Source: Alistipes sp.
Lineage (GTDB): Bacteria; Bacteroidota; Bacteroidia; Bacteroidales; Rikenellaceae
DNA: 43,454 nt
Direction of reading: 5' to 3'
Assembly (NCBI GenBank): GCA_017630735.1
Contig: JAGBUS010000058.1
Location: forward strand, 1 to 43,454
The first letter of the stretch is position 1. The number at the start of each line of letters is the position of its first letter. The notes below the pieces were generated by a model. That model made no database searches. It had not been told where the DNA came from and saw only the letters and a program-made list of their open reading frames with translations. Made by a program: the position numbers and the translations under genes. Positions 31,819 through 43,100 of this stretch are shown here, in pieces.

Positions 31819-34233
31819 ATGAAGAGATTAATTCTATTATTTTCAATCTTTATTCTTGGAACTCTCTCTGTGAGTGCGCAGACAGATCTGCCAGATAAGT
31901 GTCAGGCTTTCTATCCCGAGGTGTTGTTAAAGGCGCGAATATTGACTGAGCAGAAGGCAAATGCCTTTATGAAATCATCAGATTTCGGTCAGAACAAGGT
32001 CCCACGTGATCCACGCTTCTGGGTAGTATATAGCGATCGTAGTAACAATACAACATATACATCTCCAGGTGGAGGTACTCCATTTAGCAAGTTGGATTTT
32101 AATGAGAAGGTGCGTATTGCAAAGATCCAGAATGGCTGGGCTTTGGTATATACGGAGCCAATGGAGGATATTCAATATCCTCTTATCTCTCAGTATGCTA
32201 AGAAGAAGTCTAAGGGTTGGGTTTCTATGAAGAAACTTCTTTTGTGGCACTCTGCTATTGCAAACTCAAGCGAGATCTACTATAAGGCTTTGCTTTGTGT
32301 AAATCTTGATGAGGGTAATCAGTCTTTGTCTGCTGGTAAGAAATATTACAATCCTAATGATAAGAGCGACTATGCTCGCATTGATAATACGATGGATTTC
32401 CGCTTTGTAATGAAGCGTGAGGGTGACTTGGTGCTTTTGTCATCTGTCCACTCTATGAATGATGCTATTAATGAGAATGTTCTTGAGGGCTGGTATCCAA
32501 AGAATTCGTATGTGGAGTGGAATCAGCGTTCTTGTATTGAGCCTACATGGAATATCAAGGATGTAGAGTACTTTGCTGATGAGCAGCGAACAGCCAATGT
32601 ATATTCAACCACAAAGCTTGATGAGGCTGTATATCGAGTTTCATTTAAGAGAAAGCCTCAGCCTGCAAAATATGATAAATTCCTATATCGTCAGGATCCA
32701 GGTATGCTTCGTTTCCCTATCCTGGATGAGAGTACTACAGAGCTATATAATTGTTCTACTTTTGGTTCTGCAGATGGAAGTGTAGTACAGACTGAGGCAA
32801 TTGCTCAGGAGGGTGGTTCTGCTTCAATGTACAAGGAGGAGGTATTGCAGGATATGACGAATATCAATATTGGTCTTGTAATTGATGGTACCAAGTCAAT
32901 GGAGGAGTTCTATCCTGCTGTTAGCAATGCAATCAAGGAGTCTATTGCACACTTTGATAAGAATAAGTATAAGGTAAAGGTTGGTGTTGTAATCTATCGT
33001 GATTACGGTGATGGTGAGTTCGTTACCGAGAAGATTAAGTTGACAAACCCACAAAACCAGAACTTGTATGATTTCCTAATGACGGGTGGTAAGTATGGTA
33101 TCAAGAGTGGTAGCGCAGATAGAACTTATGAGGAGGCTTTATACTGCGGTATTGATACTGCTATTGATCAGCTCGGTTTTAGTGCTGACCAGAGTAATAT
33201 CTTGTTGGTTGTCGGTGATTGTGGTAACGACACAAGTGATACTAAGTTTAAGCGTAGCGATATCATCAATAAGCTTGTAAGCAAGAATATCAATATCATT
33301 GGTTTCCAGGTTCGTTATGGTAATGACGATGCGTATAGCTTGTTCAACGACCAGATTGGTGCAATTCTAAACGAGAGCCTTCAGAAGCGTTATTTGTCTT
33401 TGATTAATAATACTCGAGTTCAGAATAAGAGTACTGATGCTGCAAAGGTTAATATTGTAGAGACTAAGGATGGTTATAAGTTAATCAATAAGGATGGTAA
33501 TATCTATGTTGGTTCATTGAATTATCCTTATCAGGGTCAGACTATGCAGACTGCGAAATTGAAAACTCTTATTGTTGAGTCTATCGATTATCTTAAGGAG
33601 TCTGTTTTGAAGCAGATAGATCTTATTCAGTTGAATTACGCACAGTCATTTAAGAGTGGCGAGGGCTTCTCAACTATTGAGGAGGCGTTCGTTCGTTCAA
33701 AACTTGGCGATGCTGGTTTCGAGGCGGTTAAGAAGGCTGGTTCATTGATGGCGTTTAAGGGTTATGCGCGTAAGCAGGATAAGTCTGGTCGCGACTTCTT
33801 TAAGACTATTGTATTCTTGTCATCTGATGAGTTGAACTCTCTTATTTCGCGTTTGTCTGGAGTATATAATGCTTCTCAGCAGCTATTGAATGATAAGTAT
33901 GCCGATCGTGCACCATATATTGATGCGATGAAGGCACTTGTTAAGATTATGATTCCAGAGGATATGACTGATGAAAGAATGAGTCGAATGACCTATGACG
34001 AGATTATGCAGAAGGTTGCAGGTCTTAATGAGTCGGCAGATGCTCTTAAGGGTTATACCTTGAGTCAGCTTGCTTCTCCAGAGATCGTTCCATACGAGGA
34101 GTTCACAAAGCTTATTTCTGATTTTAATCGTAAATATAAGAACCTCTCAAAGTTGAAGACTCAGCCATATAAGTACACATATCCACAGAATGGTATTAAG
34201 TACTACTGGTTGCCAGTTGAGGATCTTCCATAA
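31819..34233 (+). CDS. Secreted SH3-like / von Willebrand factor A domain protein
   Basis: Exported protein of 804 residues; type I signal MKRLILLFSIFILGTLSVSA before Gln21. Residues about 65 to 145 and 160 to 240 resemble two bacterial SH3-like modules (WALVYTEP...GWVSMKKLLLW and LEGWYPKNSYVEW). The VWA domain begins near 348: the MIDAS motif is IDGTKSM (Asp356, Thr358, Ser360), followed by KVGVVIYRDYGDG and ILLVVGDCGNDTSD, so metal-dependent ligand binding is likely intact. The C-terminal 260 residues are mostly helical with no family assigned. In T6SS threonine-phosphorylation cassettes the kinase PpkA carries a VWA domain in the periplasm; here a separate secreted protein could play the matching sensor role, which is inference. 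Confidence 0.88.
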   Translation: MKRLILLFSIFILGTLSVSAQTDLPDKCQAFYPEVLLKARILTEQKANAFMKSSDFGQNKVPRDPRFWVVYSDRSNNTTYTSPGGGTPFSKLDFNEKVRIAKIQNGWALVYTEPMEDIQYPLISQYAKKKSKGWVSMKKLLLWHSAIANSSEIYYKALLCVNLDEGNQSLSAGKKYYNPNDKSDYARIDNTMDFRFVMKREGDLVLLSSVHSMNDAINENVLEGWYPKNSYVEWNQRSCIEPTWNIKDVEYFADEQRTANVYSTTKLDEAVYRVSFKRKPQPAKYDKFLYRQDPGMLRFPILDESTTELYNCSTFGSADGSVVQTEAIAQEGGSASMYKEEVLQDMTNINIGLVIDGTKSMEEFYPAVSNAIKESIAHFDKNKYKVKVGVVIYRDYGDGEFVTEKIKLTNPQNQNLYDFLMTGGKYGIKSGSADRTYEEALYCGIDTAIDQLGFSADQSNILLVVGDCGNDTSDTKFKRSDIINKLVSKNINIIGFQVRYGNDDAYSLFNDQIGAILNESLQKRYLSLINNTRVQNKSTDAAKVNIVETKDGYKLINKDGNIYVGSLNYPYQGQTMQTAKLKTLIVESIDYLKESVLKQIDLIQLNYAQSFKSGEGFSTIEEAFVRSKLGDAGFEAVKKAGSLMAFKGYARKQDKSGRDFFKTIVFLSSDELNSLISRLSGVYNASQQLLNDKYADRAPYIDAMKALVKIMIPEDMTDERMSRMTYDEIMQKVAGLNESADALKGYTLSQLASPEIVPYEEFTKLISDFNRKYKNLSKLKTQPYKYTYPQNGIKYYWLPVEDLP

Positions 34234-34248
34234 TCTATAAAAACCGAA

Positions 34249-35124
34249 ATGATGAATAAATTATTTGAAATACATAACCTTAGATGCTCTTACGATAAAC
34301 ACTATCGTGAGGGTATCTCAAAGGTTGTATTAGAGATACAGGATCTTGTTCTCCCACGAGGAAAGAAGATATTTATTGTTGGTGAGTCAGGTATCGGTAA
34401 GAGTACTATATTGGAGGTGCTTGGTCTTATGAATAATACCATTGTAGCAGATAGCGATAGTAAGTTCTTGTTCTACAATGGTAACAATGAGGCGACCGAC
34501 CTACTTGCGCTTTGGTCGCAAAATAGCGATGATGAGTTGTCGAAGTTTAGATTGAACCACTTCAACTTTATCTTCCAAAGCACCAATCTAATGCGTAATT
34601 TTACCGCTATTGAGAACATCGCTCTAACACGAATGCTTCAGGGTTATTCAAAAGAGGAGTCGTTCGCTAAGGCAAAATCTACGCTTGCAGATCTTGGTCT
34701 TGGGCATATTGGTGAGGATAGAATGGCACATGAGCTTTCAGGTGGTCAGCAGCAGCGTTTGGCATTTGCTCGCGCTATATTGCCAGACTTTACCGTATTG
34801 TTTGGTGATGAGCCAACAGGAAACCTTGATAGCGACAATGCTGCAAAGGCGATGGAGTTGCTATCGAATAAGCTAAACGAGCTGCAGGGTAGCTCTGCGA
34901 TTATTGTATCGCACGATATGCATCTCTCGGCAACATTCGCTGATGTGATAATAAAGATCAGAAAAGAGAGTCGTCGTATAAATGATGAGATCTCACACTA
35001 TGGAGTTATTGATTCAACATGCGTCTATACGCCATCTGATGATAAGAGTGTGTGGAGCAATGGTGTAGATAGCTATAATGTTGTAGATTTTGAGCAATAT
35101 TTGAAAAAATCGGATAACCTATGA
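34249..35124 (+). CDS. ABC transporter ATP-binding protein (LolD/MacB-like)
   Basis: Nucleotide-binding subunit of 291 residues. Walker A GESGIGKST (45-53, Lys51), signature LSGGQQQRLAFARA (from 163), Walker B TVLFGDEPTGNLDS (Asp187, Glu188) and H-loop VSHDMH (His222) are all intact, so it should be an active ATPase. The EPTGNLDS wording is characteristic of the LolD/MacB/FtsE group, which powers mechanical work in the envelope rather than import. About 60 residues after the NBD (KESRRINDEISHYG to LKKSDNL) are an unusual extension. The stop overlaps the permease start (ATGA). Confidence 0.95.
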   Translation: MMNKLFEIHNLRCSYDKHYREGISKVVLEIQDLVLPRGKKIFIVGESGIGKSTILEVLGLMNNTIVADSDSKFLFYNGNNEATDLLALWSQNSDDELSKFRLNHFNFIFQSTNLMRNFTAIENIALTRMLQGYSKEESFAKAKSTLADLGLGHIGEDRMAHELSGGQQQRLAFARAILPDFTVLFGDEPTGNLDSDNAAKAMELLSNKLNELQGSSAIIVSHDMHLSATFADVIIKIRKESRRINDEISHYGVIDSTCVYTPSDDKSVWSNGVDSYNVVDFEQYLKKSDNL

Positions 35125-36710
35125 GATTCTTTAATATATTGAAAAACGACTATATTCGCCTGTTTATCAAGCGCGAAAGTAGGGTTGTGTTGGGTAACAA
35201 AAACTCAACATTGTGGCTACTTACAGTCGTCCTTACGGTAACATTCCTTGCTATTGCATTTAGTAATGCCAGCTTGAGCTACCTATCATACAAGATGGAT
35301 GATCCATTTATTAACTGGGTAGATATTAAGAATGAGCATGATAGTGATTTTTCATCATTTGAGATGGCTTTGGACGCTGATGCTAATAAGGAGGCATATC
35401 ATTATCGTGGTTATCAGTATGATTATCACTATACAATGATGTTCTATGGTCCAGATGATACGAAGCTTCAATATCTGAAGTGTCGTTTCTTCCAAAACCT
35501 TAATACACCACTTGTAGAGGCTATTCTTAGTGATGATAATGTTGTAAAGAATTGGCGAGTAGCAGATTTGTCGCAGCTTGATGTCAATAGCATCGGTGTT
35601 ATTATGACAGAGGAGGCTATGTCAAAGTTGGGCTTCACTAATGCTCCATCATATATCGATTTGCAGATTGGTGCATACGATAGTTATGGTTATGTAGATG
35701 CTTCTGAATATGGTTTTGATATTCATAACGAAGAGTATGTACGAGTTCCTATTCCTGTTCTTGCGATAGTTAATCGTTTGCCAGGTAATGTGGATATGGT
35801 ATCTACTGCATATCTATTTAAGCAGCGATGGAATGATAATACATATCCTTTTATCTTGGGTACTCATTCGGAGTATGCCGAGAAGTTGTGCTACTTTGTA
35901 CCATCGGACTTGAATACAGAATCATTGCAAAATAAGGTAAACACTATTGCTGAGGAGTATGCTGTGTCGTTGGACTACGATGATAGTAGCTTCTACCTTC
36001 CTGAGATTACCCCATTCCGTGAGGGTCGCTTCATTATCATTGATAGCTATGATGGCTTGAGCTATCAGGATTGGGCTGCTATTAATAAGCGTCTGTTGGA
36101 TGAGTATGGTGGTCAGGGTCTATATCGTGTATATGAATATGACTTTAGCGAATATACAATCAATGAGAAGGCTTATTTATCAGTTCATTTTGATGATCTT
36201 GATAAGTTGGGTGATTTTGAGACCTATGTACGTGAGACATTCAATGTAAAGATAGATATGACCCAGATAAACGCTAAGGAGAACTTCAATGCTGTAAGTA
36301 CTATGGGTAATATCCTCTCGGCATTGATCATTGTTTTTGCTATTATTTGTATCATTCTCTTTATTGTTAACCTTTTGAAGTCTTACTTCCAGAAGATTAA
36401 GCGTAATTTGGGTACATTCAAGGCATTTGGTATCAGTAACCGTGACCTTATCAGTGTATATGTGCTTATTATGGCTGGTATTGTTATCTCTGCAATTGTG
36501 GTATCTGTATCGGCTACATGGTTTGTGCAGGGCGCATTGCATATTTGTGGTGTCCTTAAGGATGGTGTTTTCGATTACCTATCGTTGTGGAGCTTCAAGA
36601 CAGTATGTTCTATTTTTGTGATCATCGTTGCTGCGATATTCACAGTTTATATTGTTATGAAGGATTTGTTGAAGGCAACACCTGGAGACTTGATTTATGA
36701 CAGACAATAA
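35121..36710 (+). CDS. FtsX/MacB-type ABC permease
   Basis: Inner-membrane protein of 529 residues with the MacB/LolC layout. There is one N-terminal helix (LWLLTVVLTVTFLAIAF, about 31 to 48), a periplasmic domain of about 340 residues, then three C-terminal helices (LSALIIVFAIICIILFIVNLL; VYVLIMAGIVISAIVVSVSATWFV; CSIFVIIVAAIFTVYIV). The cytoplasmic loop LKSYFQKIKRNLGTFKAFGIS after the second helix is the coupling region typical of the FtsX family. It pairs with the overlapping ATPase gene. In known relatives this type moves lipoproteins, extrudes from the periplasm, or sends a conformational signal; the adjacent lipoprotein gene makes the first or third plausible. Confidence 0.93.
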   Translation: MRFFNILKNDYIRLFIKRESRVVLGNKNSTLWLLTVVLTVTFLAIAFSNASLSYLSYKMDDPFINWVDIKNEHDSDFSSFEMALDADANKEAYHYRGYQYDYHYTMMFYGPDDTKLQYLKCRFFQNLNTPLVEAILSDDNVVKNWRVADLSQLDVNSIGVIMTEEAMSKLGFTNAPSYIDLQIGAYDSYGYVDASEYGFDIHNEEYVRVPIPVLAIVNRLPGNVDMVSTAYLFKQRWNDNTYPFILGTHSEYAEKLCYFVPSDLNTESLQNKVNTIAEEYAVSLDYDDSSFYLPEITPFREGRFIIIDSYDGLSYQDWAAINKRLLDEYGGQGLYRVYEYDFSEYTINEKAYLSVHFDDLDKLGDFETYVRETFNVKIDMTQINAKENFNAVSTMGNILSALIIVFAIICIILFIVNLLKSYFQKIKRNLGTFKAFGISNRDLISVYVLIMAGIVISAIVVSVSATWFVQGALHICGVLKDGVFDYLSLWSFKTVCSIFVIIVAAIFTVYIVMKDLLKATPGDLIYDRQ

Positions 36711-36725
36711 ATTCATTGTAGGAAT

Positions 36726-39700
36726 ATGAAAAATATTGTAAAAATATTAATATCTCTATTCGCCTGTGTAGCGTTGCTATCGTGTGATAACGATGAGCAA
36801 AAGCAATACGAGGGTAGTAATGATGGCTACCTCCCTATTACAGATATGGCTATTCATCCATTGGGTGATGAGGTGAATGTATCATTCATCTCAGAGTCAG
36901 CTTGGAAAATAGAGGGTGTAAAAGAATGGATGAGTGTAAAAGTAAATGGTACTTCTAATAATAAAGGTTCGTCTGGTACGTCAAGCTTAGTTTTTACAAT
37001 TAACCCATTCTATGCTGATAAGGATGAGCCAGAGCGAAAGAGTGTAGTAACCTTTAGAAATAGTTCTACTAATGAGGTTATAGACTCGTTCACAATCACG
37101 CAGAAGCCAGCTTATGTAGATGTTACCATTACCAACCCTACAAATGATGCAATCTTATTTAGTTGGCATAATGCAGAAAAACCTGAGAATGTAAATGGTT
37201 TTACTGTAGATTCTTCTATTGAGTGTAAGATTACATATACCAATAGTGAAGATTTTAATGTTGACAGTGAAGATTCATACTTTGGTAAGGCATCGGAAGC
37301 AAATTCTACTCCATTTGTTGTAAAGCCAAGTGATTATAACTTCAATATACAATCTAACGAATGTACAATTACTATTGAGCCAATAAAGCGAAATGCAAAT
37401 GGCGTAGAGGTTTCGTTGAGTTCTGATATAATTGATAACCTAAAGAAAAGTATATCAGTATCTCAGGATTTCTTGATATTTACTGTTCTTGAGGGCTCTA
37501 TTGATGATATTAAAAATAGTCTAAGTCTCGATAGGATTCTTAATAAGACTCTCAATTTGACTGATTTTAGTGAGCTTGGCTACAACTATTTGGTAGCTAA
37601 CGATTTGGAAACAAGTGGTGCTACTAAAACTATCGTAATTGCTGCTGAGACGGATAACGCCGATTATGGAGATTTTATCTGTGATCCTGCTTATAGAGAG
37701 AAATATGAATTTCAACAGGTAAAAGTTAGACATGGTGAAAAAATATCTGGTAGAAATGTTACTCTAACGCAGTATGAGGTACGTGTTTTAAAGCCAAATG
37801 CACTTAAAACACAATATGAGATACCTGTAGAGCTACCATTGGAGGATTATGATGATAGAACAGAAGCTGTATTGAGTTTCAATCTTGTACAGAAGCCATA
37901 CGTGTTTGATATTAAGCGCGATGGTAATGATGTTGGGGCTTCAAATGGCTATCATCATACATTTAACAATCATGGTGACGAGTCAGTAACTTATACTCTT
38001 AATACAACAGGTCCATGGACGCTCACTGACTATGCTAAGGAGTGGTTGAGCAGTGAGGAGATTACGTTTGAGGATGGTAAGGATTCAGGTGCTGGCGTTT
38101 TCGAGTTTACGCTTACTGCCGAGAATCAGAATTTGTCGTTCGAGGATGTTGATGCAAGTTTATTGTTTACATCAGGTGACTTTGATGGAGATTTGGATAC
38201 TCCTCACACTGCATCGTTGAACGTTAAGCAGGCAGCCTTTGAATTTGCTATCAATACCCTTGGTAAGGATGGTAATGAGACTCCTAATTTATTGCTTACA
38301 AGTTCTAATACAAAGAGTCATACGTATGACATTAAATGTTCAGGTCCTTGGACGTTTGAGGTCTTGGATAATAGTGAAAACTGGCTCTCAGTAGAGACTG
38401 ATTCGGGCGAATATGAGGGTGATGGTAATGGTAACTTAACAGTACAGGCATCGGCAAATGAGGATGATGATGCTCGCTCTGTAAGAATCAAGTTGATAAG
38501 TACATTACATCGTGATGCCGACTACACTGAGGAGGAGTATTCTCGTATAGCTACAATTACACAGGATCAGTTATCCTGTGAACTCCTTGATGCTGAGGGT
38601 GGAGAGACATATACTGGATGGAGCGATATCCCTGCATATATACAAGGTGATTCTAAATCGAAGTTCTATGTTAAGTGTTCAACGCCATGGAAGATTGAAT
38701 CATATCCAAGTTGGATGACGCTACAATCAAGTACGAACGGTGTTACAATTAGCTCTAATTCCATTAGTGGTGATGGTTTAGAATATGCAACTATTAATGT
38801 CACTATTTATAATAATCCTGATAAGGAGGTTCGCAACGAAACTATTCGTATCAAGGCGGATATTGATGGTGATGGCAACTATGATGGTGTAAAAGACCGC
38901 GAGTTACCGTTTACTATCTCTCAGGACGAACTCGTTTTTGAGCTTGTTACAGCTGATGCAACAACATTTTATTCGTATGCTCCAATTAATGAAGAGTCAG
39001 CAAAGAGTATTACTGTAAAAGCGACTAAGGGCTTAGTATTGGATGTGAACAATAGTGCTATATCTAATAACTGGACAGGTTGGGCTTATGATAGTAAGTC
39101 TTATCCAGATAGTAAGACTAAAACTGTTACTTATAAATTAGACCCTGAGCACAATTTAAACATTAATACTGAGCCTCGTACAGCGACAATCAGTGTTTCA
39201 AATACATTTACTTCTGAGGCTTATACAATTAATGTTACGCAGGAAGCATTTAAATTTTCTGTAGATAATGAGTCTCTTGACAATTTTGATGAGGTAAATG
39301 CTTCTGTTAAGAGAATAACCGTAGAAGAGTGTACGGGAAATTACTATGATGTAAAGATTGAGAATGGTAATTGGATGAAAGATCCTGCTCAAATTGGTTC
39401 TCAGTGGAAATTTGAGCCTGCAAGTGATAATATTAGTACAACTCCAAGAACTGCTGATATCAAGTTCGTGGTTAACCATCCTGCGGCAAATGGCATAGAG
39501 CTTTTGTCTATACCAGTTAAGCAGAATGCTTATGTGTGGGAGGTAAGTAACCCTACGAAAACAGCTATGCCAACACTTGGTGATGATGTTACTATTAGTG
39601 TTAAATCAAGTGGTAGTTGGAAGATCGAGGCCCCAAATGGTGTTACGCCATCGAAAAAAAATGGAGCAGGAGGAAAAGGTGGAGTAGAGACTTCTGTAAC

Positions 39701-40145
39701 TCTTAAATTTGAGCCAAACTATGAAGAGTCTCCAATTAATAATATTCAGGTAAAGGTCGTATGTAATGATAATAGTGATTGGCAAAAAACTATGACATTT
39801 ACGCAAGAGGCATATAAGTTTGAGGTAAATGATGGCAACAGCGTTGTTGGCTCTTCTGGTTACGAAAAGAATATTGTATGCGAGGGTGAAACCTTTGAAA
39901 TTAATGTTGAGTGTTCAGATCCAACTAAGTGGGATGTTGAATATGATAAGAGTGCAACATGGATTGAAGCAAAGAAGAGTGGCAATAATAAACTTGTTGT
40001 TACCGTTGACCCAAATAAGGGTAGCAAGGGTACTGATGCTACTGAGGAGCGTAGAGTTAAACTCAAGGTTAAGACTACGGATGATTCTAAGTTAACAAGA
40101 GAAATTAATGTTATTCAGGAAGGATATACTCCTTCTGCATCATAA
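36726..40145 (+). CDS. Large lipoprotein made of about ten BACON-like repeats
   Basis: Surface or periplasmic lipoprotein of 1139 residues; lipobox ALLSC (Cys20). The rest is a string of Ig-like domains of about 110 residues whose boundaries are marked by a strand ending in [VI]xQ followed by a new opening strand: TITQKPAY, SVSQDFLIF, NLVQKPYVF, NVKQAAFEF, TITQDQLSC, TISQDELVF, NVTQEAFKF, PVKQNAYVW, TFTQEAYKF and the final NVIQEGY. Several units carry a W near the centre (GPWTL, GPWTF, TPWKI, GSWKI), as in BACON domains. The family is associated with glycan or mucin contact and with spacing in Bacteroidetes surface proteins. It lies 15 nt after the permease, so it may be that transporter's client or its outer-membrane partner. 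Confidence 0.85.
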   Translation: MKNIVKILISLFACVALLSCDNDEQKQYEGSNDGYLPITDMAIHPLGDEVNVSFISESAWKIEGVKEWMSVKVNGTSNNKGSSGTSSLVFTINPFYADKDEPERKSVVTFRNSSTNEVIDSFTITQKPAYVDVTITNPTNDAILFSWHNAEKPENVNGFTVDSSIECKITYTNSEDFNVDSEDSYFGKASEANSTPFVVKPSDYNFNIQSNECTITIEPIKRNANGVEVSLSSDIIDNLKKSISVSQDFLIFTVLEGSIDDIKNSLSLDRILNKTLNLTDFSELGYNYLVANDLETSGATKTIVIAAETDNADYGDFICDPAYREKYEFQQVKVRHGEKISGRNVTLTQYEVRVLKPNALKTQYEIPVELPLEDYDDRTEAVLSFNLVQKPYVFDIKRDGNDVGASNGYHHTFNNHGDESVTYTLNTTGPWTLTDYAKEWLSSEEITFEDGKDSGAGVFEFTLTAENQNLSFEDVDASLLFTSGDFDGDLDTPHTASLNVKQAAFEFAINTLGKDGNETPNLLLTSSNTKSHTYDIKCSGPWTFEVLDNSENWLSVETDSGEYEGDGNGNLTVQASANEDDDARSVRIKLISTLHRDADYTEEEYSRIATITQDQLSCELLDAEGGETYTGWSDIPAYIQGDSKSKFYVKCSTPWKIESYPSWMTLQSSTNGVTISSNSISGDGLEYATINVTIYNNPDKEVRNETIRIKADIDGDGNYDGVKDRELPFTISQDELVFELVTADATTFYSYAPINEESAKSITVKATKGLVLDVNNSAISNNWTGWAYDSKSYPDSKTKTVTYKLDPEHNLNINTEPRTATISVSNTFTSEAYTINVTQEAFKFSVDNESLDNFDEVNASVKRITVEECTGNYYDVKIENGNWMKDPAQIGSQWKFEPASDNISTTPRTADIKFVVNHPAANGIELLSIPVKQNAYVWEVSNPTKTAMPTLGDDVTISVKSSGSWKIEAPNGVTPSKKNGAGGKGGVETSVTLKFEPNYEESPINNIQVKVVCNDNSDWQKTMTFTQEAYKFEVNDGNSVVGSSGYEKNIVCEGETFEINVECSDPTKWDVEYDKSATWIEAKKSGNNKLVVTVDPNKGSKGTDATEERRVKLKVKTTDDSKLTREINVIQEGYTPSAS

Positions 40146-40163
40146 CATATTAATTGTAATAAT

Positions 40164-43100
40164 ATGAAGTTAAGTAGATTAGTTATACTAATTGCGTTAT
40201 TCTCTGGCATTGCCTTTAGTGCTAATGCACAAAGTGAACCCGTTGAGCCTCCAAAGATGCGAGAGCTCAAGGGTGAGGAACTTCAAGGCACGCTCAAACC
40301 CCTTCAAAATAAGAAGGGGTTGTGGGGTTATGTCAACTCGGAGGATAAGTTTGTAATAAAGCCTCAGTTCGAGGATGCAAAACCATACGAGGGTAATGTC
40401 GCTCAGGTTCGTTTCAATGGTAAGTGTGGTATTATAGGTCGTAATGGTCTATATATACTCCCGCCTACCTATATGGAGTCGTTGGGCGAGTTCTCATCAG
40501 ACAGTGTTGCAATATTTAGAGTGCAGCATAAATATGGTTTGGTCGATACCAAAGGACGTTTTGTCCAGAGCGTAAAGTATGACGACATACAGCCAAAGAG
40601 CTTCGGTTACTTAGCATGTATTAACTTGAAGTATAGTACCATTGACAAGAAGGGTAATATAATTTGTGATAAGAAGTTCGATAGCGTCAGTTCGTTGAAT
40701 GAGGATGAGTCGTTGGATCATGTCTTCATGGAGCGTAAGTGGGATATCATCAAGAACGGTAAGGATGTTATTACCCATGGCTGGGATAAGCAGTTGCAAC
40801 TACTTTATGATATGGGTGGCGATAGCCCAGACCTCTATTTGGTAAGTAGAAGAAACCTATATGGTGTTGTAGCCTCTGATGGCAAGCAGGTAGCTCCGGT
40901 ATATTACGATGCTATTGAGTTGCATGAGTCTGGCAATTACTTTATTACTGTACGTAATGGTAAGTATGGCGCAATATCGTTGAGAATGTCGGAGATCGTA
41001 CCTCCGATTTTGGATGAGAAGCCTGTTATTGAGGATAAGATGTATCGTGTATATGATGGGTTTAATTTCTGGTGCGCAAATGTCTATGGTCGCTTAGAAT
41101 TCCGTGTATGTGCTGATGTATATAGCGCGAGAAAGCCTGCTGAGTATGTCACTACTACGGAATACCCTGAGTGGGCAAAACTCGATATTATAGAGAGTAA
41201 TCTTGAGGAGTATACATCATCGCAGTATAATGCGCGTACTATATACAATGTCATGGTGGAGCGTTCATACAATATGGATTATATCAAGCATGATCCTCGC
41301 TTGCCAAAGGATGTGGAGCTTACGTTCCCTTCAAATGATGTTACAAAATATGGAGTTCTTTCGGGTCACAGCTTCATCGTTGGTGGCGGTAAGATACATA
41401 TTAGTGAGACAGATTATTTGCAAATAGCTATGAAGTCAACTAATATGCCTGTATACTTAGCATCTGACCAGTCAGGTGATAAATACTACTTCTATTACGA
41501 TAATAAGTTGGTATCGTTGAATGATGCGTTGGATAAGTTTAATGTGAAGAGCTGTCCATCGTTGTATCCAAAGGACTGTGTGCTAATGCCTGATGGTAAG
41601 TTGTTGGTGCGTATCGCCTTTGTGAGATCAAAGGATGAGGCGAATATGAGTTTGATTGAGACTGAGGCGTATAACCTTCCTGTCTCTAATGCACATATCT
41701 CGCTATTCACAGGCACACCAAATAGCGCAGTAGAGACGTATGGCTTGTTGACGATGGATATTGCTAATTCTTCAGTTCTGTCTTTTGCTCAGTTACCTGC
41801 TGATATGGGTAATATCATAGCCTCTACGTTTGGTGGCTTCTATGGTAGAACATCGCAGAGTGTCGTGGCTGATACCTCAAATCCATTGACTTGCTATGAC
41901 CGAAATGGTAATTTGGAGTGGATATTCCGAGCTCATGCTAATGAGGTATTGGTAGATATCGACGAGACGGAGAACTATATATACCTTGGCGGATATACCA
42001 AGGATGGTAATGTTGAGCATCCGTTGCTGATTCAGTTGGATAAGTTGGGTAATCGTGCCGAGACAATCATAATGAGTGATAAAACGTCGCGCTTCTCTGC
42101 TATTAAATGTGCTAATCATCTTATCTACGCAAAGTTGGGTGGCAATAGCGAATCGTTCTATCCTCACTTTATCTTAGAGGACTTGGGCGATAATATGTAT
42201 GTCCGTCCATGTTGTGTTTGGGAAGATTGGGGTGGTAAGCATATCGGTGGATGTGGACTCATCGCAGAGAACGGTAAGTGGATCCAGAGCCCAATATTGG
42301 AGGGTGAGCAGATGGGTGATGAGATGTTGTATGATTGGGAGTTTGGAAGCTTCAGTAACGACTATCTTATTATCCGTAAGAGTGGTAAATATGGTATCAT
42401 TAACCGTGCTGGCGATATGCTCGTTAAGCCTAAGTATGAGCAGTTGGAGCAGCTTGAAAATCCTAACTACTTCAGAGTGTTGGTAGATGGTATGTATGGT
42501 GTTATCGATGCTACAGGTCGCATAATCGTGCCTGCTGAGTATAATTATATCGGACGCATGAGCGAGGATATGATTGTTGCTAAGCGTGGTCGCGACTATG
42601 GATGTTTCGATGCTAATGGAACTAATGTCGTGCCTTTTGAGTTCTTGGAGATTAAGGAGTATGTTGGAGGTATGGCACGTATTCAGGGTCGTAATGGTCG
42701 TTATGGCTTTATCGATAAAAATGGCTCTGACCTTGTTCTAACAATGTTTGACTCTGTGGAGTACTATTCTGAGGACCTTGCTTTGGTAACAGCTATGGGT
42801 GCTGTTGGTTTCGTAGATATGCAGGGTAATTGGGTTGTACGACCTATATATGATAATGGTCGCTCATTCTCATGTGGATTGGCCCCTGTGTGCTCGAAGA
42901 ATAAGTGGGGTTATATTGATAAGTCTGGCGATGAGAAGATCGCATTGAAATTCGATAGTGCAGAGGAGTTTAATAAAGAGTATAAGATTGCACGTGTATC
43001 GAAAGGTGGTAAGTGGGGCGTTATCAATGATAAGGGTACAGACATAGTTCCAATATCATTTGATGAGGTCATTATATGTGCCGATGGTTATATCTATGTT